From positions 594,292 to 658,291 of the forward strand of contig JAMWFC010000085.1 of the NCBI GenBank assembly GCA_027475525.1: a stretch of DNA of 64,000 nt, given 5' to 3'. The stretch comes from Macrolepiota albuminosa (lineage: Eukaryota > Basidiomycota > Agaricomycetes > Agaricales > Agaricaceae). Position 1 is the first letter of the stretch. Every line of letters starts with the position of its first letter. This document shows, one piece after another, positions 31,428 to 42,471 of the stretch. The notes beneath the pieces are model-generated. The model did no database searches. It saw only the letters and a list, made by a program, of their open reading frames with translations, and was not told the DNA's origin. A program made the translations under genes and the position numbers.

Positions 31428-34400
31428 CTAGATGGTCGCAGGAGAGCAACTGTACAGGAGGTGGAGGACGAACAGGCCCCACCAAAAAGCCTGCCGGCAG
31501 GCTTGCCGGCTATACTGATGTCTGAGGAAGAGTTTCAAGGAACTCTGGAGAAGGGGAAGCACCCGGATGTGATTGGGTGTACCAATGGAAAGCCTAAACA
31601 GGCTGTACAGTGCAAGAATGAGCGTGGTAGATGCGTGGTGGAGTCGCTGGAATGCCAGCCGACTAGCTCTCGAGTGAAGGTTGAGGATCTCATCAAGGAC
31701 GAGGTGAATAGTACGATGGGAACTGTGGGTAGCACTAAGTCGCTAATGGATTGACCAGTGCCTCGGCCAGGAGTGCAATGGGTGTATGACCCATGAATGC
31801 CACGGGAGTGGAATGAGTTGGTAGCGTCAATGGTGATGCAGGCTATGGGAAGGGTGCAGGTGACCCAGACGGGAGAAGTGTACCGTCACGCACGAGAGGA
31901 CAAGATTTCCAAAACATCGGATATTGTATTTGACAGAATCTCGCTGAAAGCGAGAAGCATGCAGTCTTCGGCGAATACAACAAGGAAACAACCGGTTGTA
32001 AGGTTGAATCCAGGAGATCTCACAGAGGAGCATGTACATGCCTTACGGGAGCGATTTGAACCAAAGGTTCAACCACATATAGCACGTGTAGCCAAAGGAA
32101 AAGGTAAGGCTGTGAGCCTTACAGAGGAGGATATTCCTCGATTGCGCCAGCAATGGCAACTGGAGTTTGCTGATATTGTCAATGGAACGAAGGAAGAGCT
32201 TCCTCCGTGGTGGGAGGTTAATCATGAGATTAACCTCATTGACAATAACAAGCAGTACAAGTATCATTTGCCTTGCTGCCCACAAGCACTACAGGATCAA
32301 CTTCGTGAAAAGACGAATAGATACATAAACGCAAAGTGGTGGGAACCACGACCGGCGGTGCAAGCTGCACCATTACTTTGTATTCCCAAGAAGGATGGAA
32401 CGTTAAGGACTGCATTGGATGCGCGACAGCGCAATGATAATACAGTCAAGGATGTGACACCTCTTCCAGATCAGGAAGTAATACGAGAAGATGTCGCGAC
32501 AGCAAAGTATAGGTCAAAAATCGACCTCACAGACGCATACAAACAGGTTTGCATACACAAAGAGGATATACCGAAGACGCTGTTCTCGTCCCTGATGGGG
32601 ACATTTGTGAGTAACATCATGCAGATTGGTGATTGTAATGCACCGGCGACATTTCAGAGGTTAATGACCTCAATCTTCCGAGATGTAATCGGGAAGTTTA
32701 TGCACGTCTATTTAGACGATATATTCATATTTTCTGACTCCATTGAGGAGCATGAGCAGCACCTACGAGTTGTATTTGAACGGCTACGGAAGGCCAGTCT
32801 CTATCTCAAATGGAAGAAGTGCGAGTTGTACGCAACGAGTATAGATTGTCTCGGCCACGTCATTGACGAGAAGGACATTCATCCAGATACGGATAAGCTT
32901 GACCAAATCCGAGAGTGGCATACTCCACGCACATATAATGATATCCAACGATTTGTCGGACTGGTGAACTATATTGGCAACTTCTTGCCAGACATCACTG
33001 CATACACTGGGCCACTTATGGCCATGACCCAGAATGGGTCACCGTTTCATTGGAGACCACTGCATCAGCGGTGTTTTGAGATGATTAAGCGCATATGCGC
33101 AAAAACGCCAGTCATCCGGCCAATTGACCCATGCATCGACGAGCCCATCTGGCTCATTTGCAATGCGTCGAAGACTGGGGTTGGGGCCATGTTTGGCCAG
33201 GGTAAAACATGGCAGACTTGCCGACCAGCGGGATTTATGTCCCATAAATTCACTGCTGCTTAGCAGAATTATGCTGTACACGAGTTAGAAACACTCGCCA
33301 TCCTGGAAGCCCTCCTAAAGTGGGAGGATAAACTGATGGGATATAAGATCCACATTATTACAGATCACAAAGCACTAGAGTTCTTCAAGACTCAGGTGCA
33401 CCTGTCTCCGCGACAACGTCGCTGGATTGACTACATGTCGCGGTACCAGTTTGACATCACCTATGTAAAAGGTGAATTGAACAAAGTCGTGGATTGCCTG
33501 TCTCGATATTTCGAGAGTGATACTCGAGATGACGTCCATGACGCGCATGACTATGTCCAGGCAGACAAACATATTGACCCAGAGGGCGAGGATTTGCCTC
33601 TGCATCGATTCCATGAAATCAGGGAACATATGGTCGAGTTACACGCCATGCAAGCGCAGGAAACACGTTGCAGTAAGCAACTGCACAAACAGCGAGAGAC
33701 TCGCGATATCGAAGCCCAGGTGCTAGTGGATCATGAGGCCCCTCAGCCAAGTGAAGCGACGAGGCAAGGGGTGCTGATGGGAGGTACTGGTATGATGCTC
33801 CAGCAAGCGCTGGAGTCACAGGACCATACGCCTGCACCTGCCGACTTAGGCAATGTGCAATTCTGCACATGTATCCAGCAAGGATATAAGGATGATAATC
33901 TCTTCGTAGAGATTCTGAACAATATCCAAGCGCATCCACGCTTCAAGGTGGAGCAGCAGCTCGTCTACCTTACCAGACCCACGGGGTCCAAAGTCATCTG
34001 CATTCCCCGGGAGAGGTCGTTGATTATGACTATCCTGGACCAGGCCCATAGAGTAGTGGGCCACTTCGGAACTCAGAAAACGCTGGACTATGTGCGACGC
34101 TGGTACTGGTGGCCGCAAATGGCCAAAGAGACGAGCCAATTCTGCTCGACATGCGAGCTATGTCAACAGTCGAAAATATCGACGTTGAAGCCACTGGGAA
34201 AGCTTCATTCGCTACCCATACTGGTCAAACCTTGGGATTCGATTGGGATGGACTTTATAGGTCCGTTCCCCGAGTCGAAAGGCTTTAACTACCTGTGGGT
34301 AGTGATCTGCAGAATGACCAGTATATGGACTTTATAGGTCCGTTCCCCGAGTCGAAAGGCTTTAACTACCTGTGGGTAGTGATCTGCAGAATGACCAGTA

Positions 34401-35407
34401 TAGTCCATCTCATTCCGGTGAGAACCACCATGACAGCGTTGGACTTGTCGTGGATCTATCTCAAGGAGATAGTACACCTTCATGGATTGCCAAGTTTGAT
34501 TGTAAGTGATCAAGATGCTAAGTTCACATCCAAATGGTGGAAGGAGCTGCACAAGCTGCTCAGAGCAAAGTTGCTCATGTTGATGTCATTTCATCTGCAA
34601 ACAGATGGCCAGACAGAATGGGCAAATAGAAACATTGCACAGATACTGCAAGCGTTCATCCATCCTGATCAGAAGGACTGGGTGGATAAATGTCCCCTCA
34701 CGGAATTCGCGATAAACGCGAGCATATCAGAAACTACAGGGTATTCACCCTTTGAACTCAACAATGGCTACATGCCATCCATGATTCGTGAACTTTGTAC
34801 GGACGAAGTTATTCATGTGGGAGTAGAGCAGTTTGCGTGCAATGTGCTAAGGAATCTGGCAGATGCCCATGACGCAATTATAGAATTGCATGTATGGCAG
34901 ACCAAACATGCGAATAATCGCAGACGTGATGAGCCGGACATCGAGAAAGGGAACCTAGTGTACCTTTTGATGAAGAACTTGAACCTGCTGAAAGGTAGGG
35001 CAAGTAAGTTGTGTCCGAAGTGGATTGGACCATATAAGGTCCTTGAGGCAGAGCCGAGTATGTCTAACTACGTGCTGGAACTACCCCAGGTGCTGCAAGC
35101 GCGCAGGATAGTGCCCAAGTTTCACGTGTTGCTATTGCAACCGTATATGGTCAGTAGTGATGTGCTCTTCCCTAACCGTGCAACTCTGGAGCCGTATGAC
35201 TTTGGAACTGGCAATGACCAGGAGTGGTTTGTAGATGACCTCATCGGTCACCGGTGGACAAAAGGAAGCCTTGAATTTGAGGTGAGGTGGAGCTTAGGTG
35301 ATACTACCTGGGAACCACTAGTGAACTGCAAAGACCTTGCAGTGATGGACAGGTATCTAGAGTTGCAAGGCGTGAAACGCCCTCAACAGCTAGCAAAATG
35401 CGCGTAA
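31428..35407 (+). CDS. Element A Pol: RT, RNase H, integrase, chromodomain
   Basis: It is in the same frame as Gag. After a linker (SEEEFQGTLEKGKHP) broken by TGA at 31752 and 31794, RT has KIDLTDAYKQVCIHKEDIPK, NAPATFQRLMTS and the YLDD active site near 32709-32720. RNase H ends DCLSRYFESD and carries a TAG at 33261-33263, where element C has CAG. Integrase has the HHCC region (about 34055-34165, CSTCELCQ), then DFIGPF, SDQDAKFTS and DGQTEWAN, giving the D, D and E residues. The C-terminal chromodomain (about 35220-35390) reads VDDLIGHRWT, FEVRWSLGDTTWEP and DRYLELQGVKRP. The 77-bp duplication at 34248-34401 falsely splits the integrase. The stop is TAA at 35405-35407. Confidence 0.9.
34248..34401. 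repeat. Exact 77-bp tandem duplication 11 (probable assembly artefact)
   Basis: Positions 34248-34324 are repeated exactly at 34325-34401, duplicating the integrase first-Asp block (MDFIGPFPESKGFNYLWVVI). Collapsing it rejoins the upstream and downstream halves of Pol in one frame. Confidence 0.95.
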
Positions 35408-35571
35408 TGCACGTGTGGTGGTGGAATGTGGACAAAGTCCACTTTGATCGCCGGTGAGAGGCTGGGTGGCGTGTATTTGTGGTTGTTTACACCACTAGCG
35501 GAGTTGGGAGATTGTTTTTTTTCTCTTTCTTTTCTCAGTCCCAATACACATAGTTGACGTGTCTAGTGAAA
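35408..35571 (+). other. Spacer between Pol and ORF-X in element A
   Basis: About 164 bp separate the Pol stop from the first ORF-X methionine. A T-rich run followed by TTTTCTCAG (35517-35537) looks like a polypyrimidine tract with a 3' splice site just before the ORF-X start at 35572. The related copies have similar sequence (for example TCTTTTCTCTCTTTTCC near 40812). Confidence 0.4.
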
Positions 35572-38500
35572 ATGGCCTATTGGGGGCCACAAAAGGGTGA
35601 TCAGAGCCAGCAAGGCTCTAGTGGAGGGGGGAGATCCCCGAATATAACCATGATTACCCCGATCAGTACCAGAGGCAGCTGCCATATCCGGCGGTAAGCC
35701 AGTTTCAGTCAGCGGGTGTGGCCCATCCAGGCTGTGCCAAGCCACTTCCATACCAGACACCCCTCCACTCGCAAGAGATGGAGGTCAATGACGAAGGGCG
35801 CTATGGGCACCCAGAGGACAGCACGTGCCACGAGCGCTACTATCAGGAACCATTGGCACGTCCAGCTGCGTCGCATCTGATGTATGCGGGTGTGGTGACG
35901 GGGCCGCCGTCAGTACCATGGGCACATCGGCCCGTGGAAGAGTCATATGGGGAGCCTGCACCACAAGCGCAGAGTTTAGCAGTGTCAGACGTGCTGTTGG
36001 GCAGACTGGAAGCAGCAGGACAGCCAGTCCCTGCAACTGCATCCTTCCTGCAGGACAGTTTGGCCGTGATGGTGATGGAGGGATTGCTGCAGCAGGACAG
36101 CCAGTCCCTGCAACTGCATCCTTCCTGCAGGACAGTTTGGCCGTGATGGTGATGGAGGGATTGCTCAACCAGATCGAGCTGATGAAGAGGCAGCGCGTCG
36201 CAGCGCTGGAACAGATCGAACGTGCGTCTAAGCGCAAAATCGCCACAGGTGAGGAACCAACCGCTGAGGTCAAGAGGGCTAAATATCAGCCCAGTCGACC
36301 AGTCGACCCTCCATGGGCAAGGATGCTGTCGGAAGCGCAATTTGCGCGCCATGAGCAGCCTGCTCAGCCTGTGGCTTTGTCATCACGGTTGCCCAAGTCG
36401 GGCCCTCAGGCCTCCTCAGAGTCGCTGACTGCAGTTAGTGAACACTTGGCAGGTCTGTCCCTGGGCCAGCGGGAAACCGCATCATCCCGGGCCCCATTTA
36501 GGGGGTCCAAAACCGTTGCTGTGGCGCCAAGAGCGCCCACTACCGTTGTTCCTCAAGCTGAGCCTGGGGGGAGAACTCTGGCGCAAAATGTGCCTGTCTC
36601 CCTGGTGGCTCAGCCATCATTTGGATCGTCCGCCCTGGTCAAGTCGGGGTCAGTACGCCAATGTCGAGGCTGTAAGCCTCCTCTTGATGCCTCCAAGCTG
36701 GAGGTGATAGAGTTCCCAGCTGGCATTCCCGCACAGGCTGGGAAGGTCTTGATGTTGTTTCTGTTGCCTCCAAGCTGGAGGTGATAGAGTTCCCAGCTGG
36801 CATTCCCGCACAGGCTGGGAAGGTCTTGATGTTGTTTCTGTTGCCCGTTACCGTGCCTGCACCGCAGGCACACTTTCCCATGGTCGTCTTGACCACCGAC
36901 CCTCGCTCTCCTGAGCAATATGATGGTCTGGTGGTGACCTCGAAGAATCGTTCCATGCCTGAAAAAGGCAAAGCACCCGTGGCCTCCTTATCCGACAAGA
37001 GCGACTATGGAGAGTCGAGCTTGGAGCATGAGGAGGAGGCAGAGGAAGGGGAATCGGCGGCAGACCGATTCCAGCGAGTATCGCACAATAAGCGCATTGC
37101 AAAGAAGAAGGCGATTCGCGCCAAAGAGCTGCGGGCCCTCAAGCAGAGGTCCGAGGATGAGTTCTCAGGGAGAATCCCCGATGGATTGGGAGTGAAGGTG
37201 TGGGGACCGCTCGATATCGAGCGAACAAATTCGTGCTTCAGGGGAGCACTCAGCCACTGCACGTATTATTCATACCATTCAAATACTATGCTGTTGGGAG
37301 CCAAGGCCAACCAGGCAGCGGCATATGTGTTTTTGTCTGGGCACCGTGCTGGCATTCCGGCCAGCGTTGTTTACAAGTATTCCCCTCGCAGCCTGCCACG
37401 CACGCCATTAGAGCTGGATCGGCTCTACAAATATTATTTGAACGAGCATGCTCCCCGTCGCAAACAGGTTACCGCCTACCTCCTCATCACGGAGCTTCAG
37501 ATGTTCGCCCAGCAAANNNNNNNNNNNNNNNNNNNNNNNNNNNNNNNNNNNNNNNNNNNNNNNNNNNNNNNNNNNNNNNNNNNNNNNNNNNNNNNNNNNN
37601 NNNNNNNNNNNNNNNNGTACGCCAAGCGCTGGAGACGGCGTTGTACTGCGTATACGTCCAGCGCACCCAACCACAGTTGGCGTCATCAGCGCGTAATGCG
37701 CGCCCAAGACCCTTCCACTCCATTCGACCTGGATCAGCTTGCGCAGTACACACTGATCTTTGGTTGTCCGGGGTTGGAAAACACGTATCAAGGCATTGCG
37801 GTCGACCATGCCTACTGTATGCACTGGCGAACCCTCTTCAGGTTCGCCTTGTGCTGAGCCCTTTGCGCTAACAGCGCAGCCAAGCCCGTGATCGTGCGGT
37901 GCATGACCCTCATCATGGCCCGCCCAGGTCTTTACCGTGAGGCTATTGCCTCTTATGATACCATGTTCCCAGACCAGCCGTTTGAGCCCCAGAGAGGGCA
38001 CCAGCTGGAACTTCATCCCATGCACATACCAGACGACTTTGCATGGAACTTTTCCGACAACGACGCGTTACGTGTCTTACTGCACAACTGGATACCTGCC
38101 AACTGTGTAGACCACGCCTATACATACGGAGTGGTCTTCCTGGAGCAGCAATTCCACGCCCCTACGATGTCTATGGACATCTTCTGCAACATCGACGACA
38201 AGCGCATGGAGCGCTTGAATAGATACGGCACCCCTCCTGCAATCCCACAATGGGATGGATGGCGGGAGATGACCAAAGATGATCATTATCGTCTTACGTT
38301 CAAGCACGACGAGGAAAGTCATCTCCCTGAAAACCCCGAGGCCAATGGCCTCTACTATCTCATTGGCATGGACCTGAACCAGGTCCACCTCCTAAAACGC
38401 ACGGCAGCGCATGACCTGCCCACCTCTGACATGGACCCAGGCCGGGTCAATCTCCTGTCACGCACGGCAGAGCAGGGTACGCTCTCCACCACAGCTTTAG

Positions 38501-38679
38501 CGATTAATGTCGCACTAACAGAGCCTATGGTGGTAGACACACCTGCAGTCAAGGGGCCTATAACCCCACTGAGGATGGAATCGGCACCTCCCCCTCCCGT
38601 GATTAACGTCGCACTGGAGGAGGAGTCAATGGTGACTGAGACGGGCGTGGTTGCGGGAGCATCGTCATCCGGGTCCTAG
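35572..38679 (+). CDS. Element A ORF-X: extra ORF of about 980 codons downstream of integrase
   Basis: Unrecognised protein with no family I know. The frame is split three ways only by two 77-bp duplications (36012-36165, 36688-36842). There is also a small indel near 35655, a TGA at 37855-37857 (copy A-double-prime has CGA: CRALC) and the N gap. Blocks in order: PYQTPLHSQEMEVNDEG; QDSLAVMVMEGLLNQIELMK, which looks helical; EEPTAEVKRAKYQP; GRTLAQNVP; an acidic patch (ESSLEHEEEAEEGE); a basic KKKAIRAKELRALKQR; GLGVKVWGPLDIERTNSCFR; TPLELDRLYKYYLNEHAP; DLDQLAQYTLIFGCPG; YQGIAVDHAYCMHWRTLFRF; RPGLYREAIASYDTMF; LHNW, VDHAYTYGVVFLEQQF; and a Pro/Val-rich acidic end. No transmembrane or signal sequence is seen, so an Env role is unlikely. 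Copies exist in A-prime, A-double-prime and C. Confidence 0.75.
36012..36165. repeat. Exact 77-bp tandem duplication 12 (probable assembly artefact)
   Basis: Positions 36012-36088 are repeated at 36089-36165 in ORF-X. Copies A-prime (41180-41260) and A-double-prime (53700-53790) have this block only once, which supports an artefact. Confidence 0.95.
36688..36842. repeat. Exact 77-bp tandem duplication 13 (probable assembly artefact)
   Basis: A period-77 match (36688-36765 against 36765-36842) lies in ORF-X and repeats ASKLEVIEFPAGIPAQAG. Copies A-prime (near 49948) and A-double-prime (near 53170) have it once. Confidence 0.95.
37517..37616. other. Assembly gap, 100 N
   Basis: Exactly 100 N, so its real size is probably unknown. 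It lies in ORF-X after LLITELQMFAQQ. The roughly 70 bases after the gap do not align with the ORF-X copies of A-prime and A-double-prime until GCGTAATGCGCGCCCAAGAC, so the join on the right side is doubtful. Confidence 0.99.
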
Positions 38680-39047
38680 ACCCATGTTAATATTTTGTTG
38701 TGTAGGTACCTCCGAGTCATTCACTCGAACCAATTCAGCTGATACGCACTCTAAAGTTGCATGTAGATACAGCAGACCCAGAGGCGGGGTCACTCTTAAT
38801 TTTTTGTTTTTCTTATTTTAGTATAAACATCTTTATCCTGCATCTACTGCTGGCGCAACGTGCGCCCTGTCTGATAAGGACTGACTTCCAGTGTGTCTGG
38901 AGGCCGCATCTACACTGCAAACAACTGCTAATGTCTGGCAGCCACGCAATATGCGTGTTATCCATCTGTTTTCTGCACTATCGTGCATTCTTTATCTCGT
39001 TCCACCTCCCTTCCTAAAGACCGAGTATTCGGTCTCATTGGGGGGTA
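38680..39047 (+). promoter_or_regulatory. Element A 3' untranslated region with hairpin and polypurine tract
   Basis: Just before the 3' LTR, GACCGAGTATTCGGTC (39020-39035) is a 6-bp perfect hairpin with a GTAT loop, followed by CATTGGGGGGTA, the likely polypurine tract that primes plus-strand DNA synthesis. The same hairpin-plus-purine layout occurs in A-prime (59510-59538) and element C (24890-24917). Nothing else is recognised in this stretch. Confidence 0.6.
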
Positions 39048-39220
39048 TGTAACGGAGTCATCTGTGTTCTTAGCGTCAATGACGCTATAATCATTTAGTA
39101 GAGTATTACATAAGACAACATCTTGTTTTCACTCTAAGTACTAGTCAATCCAATACTGCGGTCTGATTTAGCACTTGTGTGATACATACAAGATAGTTCT
39201 AACCCGTAACTCCGGTTACA
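39048..39220 (+). repeat. Element A 3' LTR
   Basis: 173 bp. It differs from the 5' LTR by about nine transitions, most at CpG positions that are mutated in opposite ways in the two LTRs (for example CAACAACG against CAATGACG). The CCTAG target copy follows. Confidence 0.9.
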
Positions 39221-41355
39221 CCTAGGAATTACATTGTAGCAAGCGACTGCATGAACAACGAGAAGCTTGAGATATCAAGGCTCAGGCATTGGTGAACCAT
39301 GAGGCCCTCCAGCCAAGCACAGAGACAAGGCAAGAGGGGCCTCCTAGTGGTGCTGAGATGACTCTCCAGCAGGCGCTGGATTCACATGATCATCAGCCTG
39401 CACCAACTGACCTAGGGAATGCATGATTTTGCACACGTATCCAGCAAAAATACAAGGACAACAATCTCTTTCTAGAGATTATGAACAATATCCAAGTGCA
39501 TCCGCACTTCAAGATAGATCAGCAACTCATTTATCTGACCAGACCCACTGGGTCCAAAGTCATCTGCATTCCCCAGAAGAGGTTGTTGATCATGACTATC
39601 CTGGGTCTGTTCCCAGAGTCAAAGGGTTTTACCTACCTCTGGGTAGTAATCTGTAAAATGACCAGTATGGTCCATCTCATCCTGTTGAGGACAACCATGA
39701 CAGCCTCAGACTTGTCTTGGATCTATTTCAAGGAGATAGTATGCCTTCATGGATTGCCAAATTCAATCGTAAGTGATTGAGATGCTAAGTTTACTTCCAA
39801 ATGGTGGAAGGAGCTGCACAAGCTGCTCAGAGCAAAGTTGCTCATGTCAATGTTGTTTCATCTGCAAATGGATAGCCAGACAGAATGGGCAAATAGAAAT
39901 ATTGCGCAGATACTGTGAGCATTTGTATGTCCTGATCAGAAGGACTGGGTGGATAGATGTCCACTTGTTGAATTTGCAATAAACATGAGCATATCTGAAA
40001 CCACAGGGTATTCACCCTTTGAACTCAATAATGGCTATATGCCATCCATGATTCATGAACTTCGTACTGACAAAGCTATTCATGTTGGAGTTAAACAGTT
40101 TGCGTGCAATGCACTAAGAAACTTAGTGGATGCCCATGATGCAATTATAGAATTGCATGTATGACAGACAAAACATGCGAATAATTGCAGGCGTGATGAT
40201 CTGGACATCAAGAAAGGGAACCTAGTGTACCTCTCAACAAATAACTTGAACTTGCCAAAAGGCAGAGCAAGTAAGCTGTGTCCAAAGTGGATTGGACCAT
40301 ATAGGGTCCTTGAGGCTGAGCCGAGCACATCTAACTACATGCTGGAACTGCCCCATGCACTGCAGGCACGCAGAATAGTCCCTAAGTTCCATGTGTTGTT
40401 GTTGCAACCATACTTAGCCAATAGTGATTGTGCTCTTCCCTAATCGCACAACCCCAGAGCCATAAGACTTTGGAACTGGTGATGACCAGGAATGGTTCAT
40501 AGATGACCTCATAGGTCATAGATAGATAGGGGAAAACCTTGAATTTGAGGTAAGGTGGAGCTTAGGTAATACTACCTGGGAACCACTAGTGAAGTGCAAA
40601 GATCTTGCAGCGATGGACAGGTACCTAGAGCTGCAGGGCATGAAACACCCTCAACAGCTGGCAAAATGTGCATAGAGCATGTGAGGTGGTGAATATGGAC
40701 GAAGTCCACTTTGATACCTGGTTAGTGACTGGATGGCGACTAATTGTGGCTGTTTATGCCACTTTAATAACCAGTAAAAGACCAGGTGGTGGATATTTGT
40801 GGTTGTTTACATCTTTTCTCTCTTTTCCTTCTAAGTCCCGATATACGTAGCTGATGGGTTGTCTGAAATGGCCTATTGGAGGCCAAAAAAAAGTAATCAG
40901 AACCTGCAAGGCTCTAGTGGAGGGAGGAGACCCCCAAATATATGAAGTCAAACTTATTCCAATTACCAGAGGCAGCCACTGTATCCAGAGGTGAGTCAAT
41001 ACCACTCAGTGGGTGTGGCCTATCCAGGCCGTGAGGAGCTGCTTCCATACCAGACACCCTTCTACTCACAAGAAATGGAGGTTGATGATGAGGGGCCTGT
41101 GGTAGAACTGTATATGGAATCTGCACCACAAGCACAGGACTCAGCAGTGCCAGATGCACTTCTTAGCTGACTGGAAGCAGCAGGACAGCCAGTCCCTGCA
41201 ACTGCATCCTTTCTACAGGACAGTTTGGCCATTGTCATAATAGAGGGACTGCTCGACCAGATCAAGCTGATGAAGAGGCAGCACGTATCAGTGCTGGAAC
41301 AGATCAACTATGGATCTCCAAACCTGTTACCATGGCTCCAAGGGCACCAATGCAT
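39221..41355 (+). mobile_element. Element A-prime, segment 3: integrase, chromodomain and ORF-X start
   Basis: This resumes A-prime directly after element A. Pieces include TRPTGSKVICIPQ, an internal deletion at about 39600 joining that block to GLFPESKGFTYLWVVI (the HHCC region is lost), then NGYMPSMIHELRTD, KLCPKWIGPYRVLEAEPSTS, the chromodomain remnant (about 40490-40640) and the start of ORF-X (ATGGCCTATTGGAGG near 40869). ORF-X is cut at 41355 (PRAPMH), with target GCAT at 41352-41355, by element B. Confidence 0.85.
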
Positions 41356-42265
41356 TGTAGTACTTGGTTGCAAGTAGTACTGATAGTTCTGGGGCTTTCT
41401 TGAAGTCTTAGAAAGTGACCTCTAATCCACACTGGTGCTTGATGATAAAAACTTGATGTATTGGGTGCTTCACAGAATATCAAATATCCTGATGGGCAGA
41501 AGAAGGTTCTCAATAAACTCCAGCCTAAGCAGTTCACTCCCTGGGAACCACCGAGCCTTTGTCTACCAATAGACTTCCAATGAGAGGTGTTCAATAAACT
41601 CTAGCCTAAGTGATTCACTCCCTGGGAACCACCGAGCCTTTGCCTATCAATTGCCTGGTTATTCTCTACTCTACTTGGACTATTTATACTAATTTTCCAG
41701 TGCACAGACCACCAGATCACATGACTTTTTGCTCTTGACCTCCCAGCATTCCTGACCTAATTTGTTGTTCCATTTTCCATTTTGGTGATGCATGTTTCAG
41801 TGCCACCATTCCATTCATCTCTTCCTTCCTCCATTCAATGCATGTTTCAGTGCCACCATTCCATTCATCCCTCCCTTCCTCCATTCAATGCATGTGCCAC
41901 CATTCTATTCATCTCTTTTGACATCCCTCCATGCTTCTTTCCCTTTCCCCTTTCAGTCATATCAAATTGGGGATTGTCAGATCAGATCTTGATCTAGATC
42001 ATCACAATTTGATCCCCTTTTGTCACCTCTGCCAGCTCCCATGCTTCCCCTCCCCATAACAGTGGTTGGACTATTGTTGAGTTGATAGCTTGAGCTGGTC
42101 CCTGCCCTTTGTTCTGTACTGTCTGTGTATTTATTGGGGTGTTTTTGGAGATATAATTTGTTGAGACTGCTACCAGGAGGCTTACAGTTTTCAGCCCATA
42201 ATTAAATGTTTATTTTGACTTCTGGTGCATGTTGTGTCCCTGACTGCTGGTACAGCATCGTATCA
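41356..42265 (-). repeat. Element B 3' LTR
   Basis: 910 bp. Read on the minus strand it starts TGATACGATGCTGTACCAGC and ends AGTACTACA. It contains TATAAATAG (minus strand, near 41694-41686) and AATAAA (near 42140). Two 50-bp imperfect repeats with CAGTGCCACCATTCCATTCA lie at about 41790-41890. It is identical in length to the partner LTR. Confidence 0.92.
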
Positions 42266-42278
42266 TCTCCCCCCCACC
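42266..42278 (-). promoter_or_regulatory. Element B polypurine tract
   Basis: On the minus strand GGTGGGGGGGAGA directly abuts the 3' LTR. This is the expected primer for plus-strand DNA synthesis during reverse transcription. Confidence 0.8.
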
Positions 42279-42471
42279 AAATAAAGACTGTCCTCAGTCA
42301 TTCACAGTTCCAGATTAGGTCAAGTCCCATTTCTTTGCCACAATTTCAAAAGATATGTCCTGGCCTCCTGTAATGTTTTTGAGGTCCCTTTTGCATGTTG
42401 TTGCTGTCTCCCCCTTTCACTCCAAAAGCCCTTCAAACCCTCCTCTTTGGCCTATTCTCTTTCTTCTCTTC

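Larger units (their letters stand above)
27643..39220 (+). mobile_element. Element A: full-length chromodomain Ty3/Gypsy element with ORF-X
   Basis: This 11.6-kb element is bounded by two 173-bp LTRs that start TGTAACGGAGTC and end GGTTACA, and is flanked by the 5-bp target duplication CCTAG (27638-27642 and 39221-39225). Gag and Pol lie in one frame from 27927 to 35407 once a 77-bp duplication is collapsed, followed by ORF-X. It still has many CpGs, unlike its relatives A-prime and A-double-prime, so it is the youngest copy of its family here. The LTRs differ at about nine of 173 positions, all transitions. It has several in-frame TGA codons, so it is probably inactive. Confidence 0.9.

Noticed and set aside
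34248..34401. A genuine frameshift splitting integrase of element A
   Set aside because: The shift is fully explained by an exact 77-bp duplication that sister copies lack; Pol is continuous when it is collapsed.
35572..38679. ORF-X as an envelope gene
   Set aside because: It sits where Env would be, but no signal peptide, hydrophobic fusion segment or transmembrane helix can be seen.
41782..41997. A small protein gene repeated at 49315-49530
   Set aside because: Both lie in the paired LTRs of element B and read through a short C/T-rich repeat.
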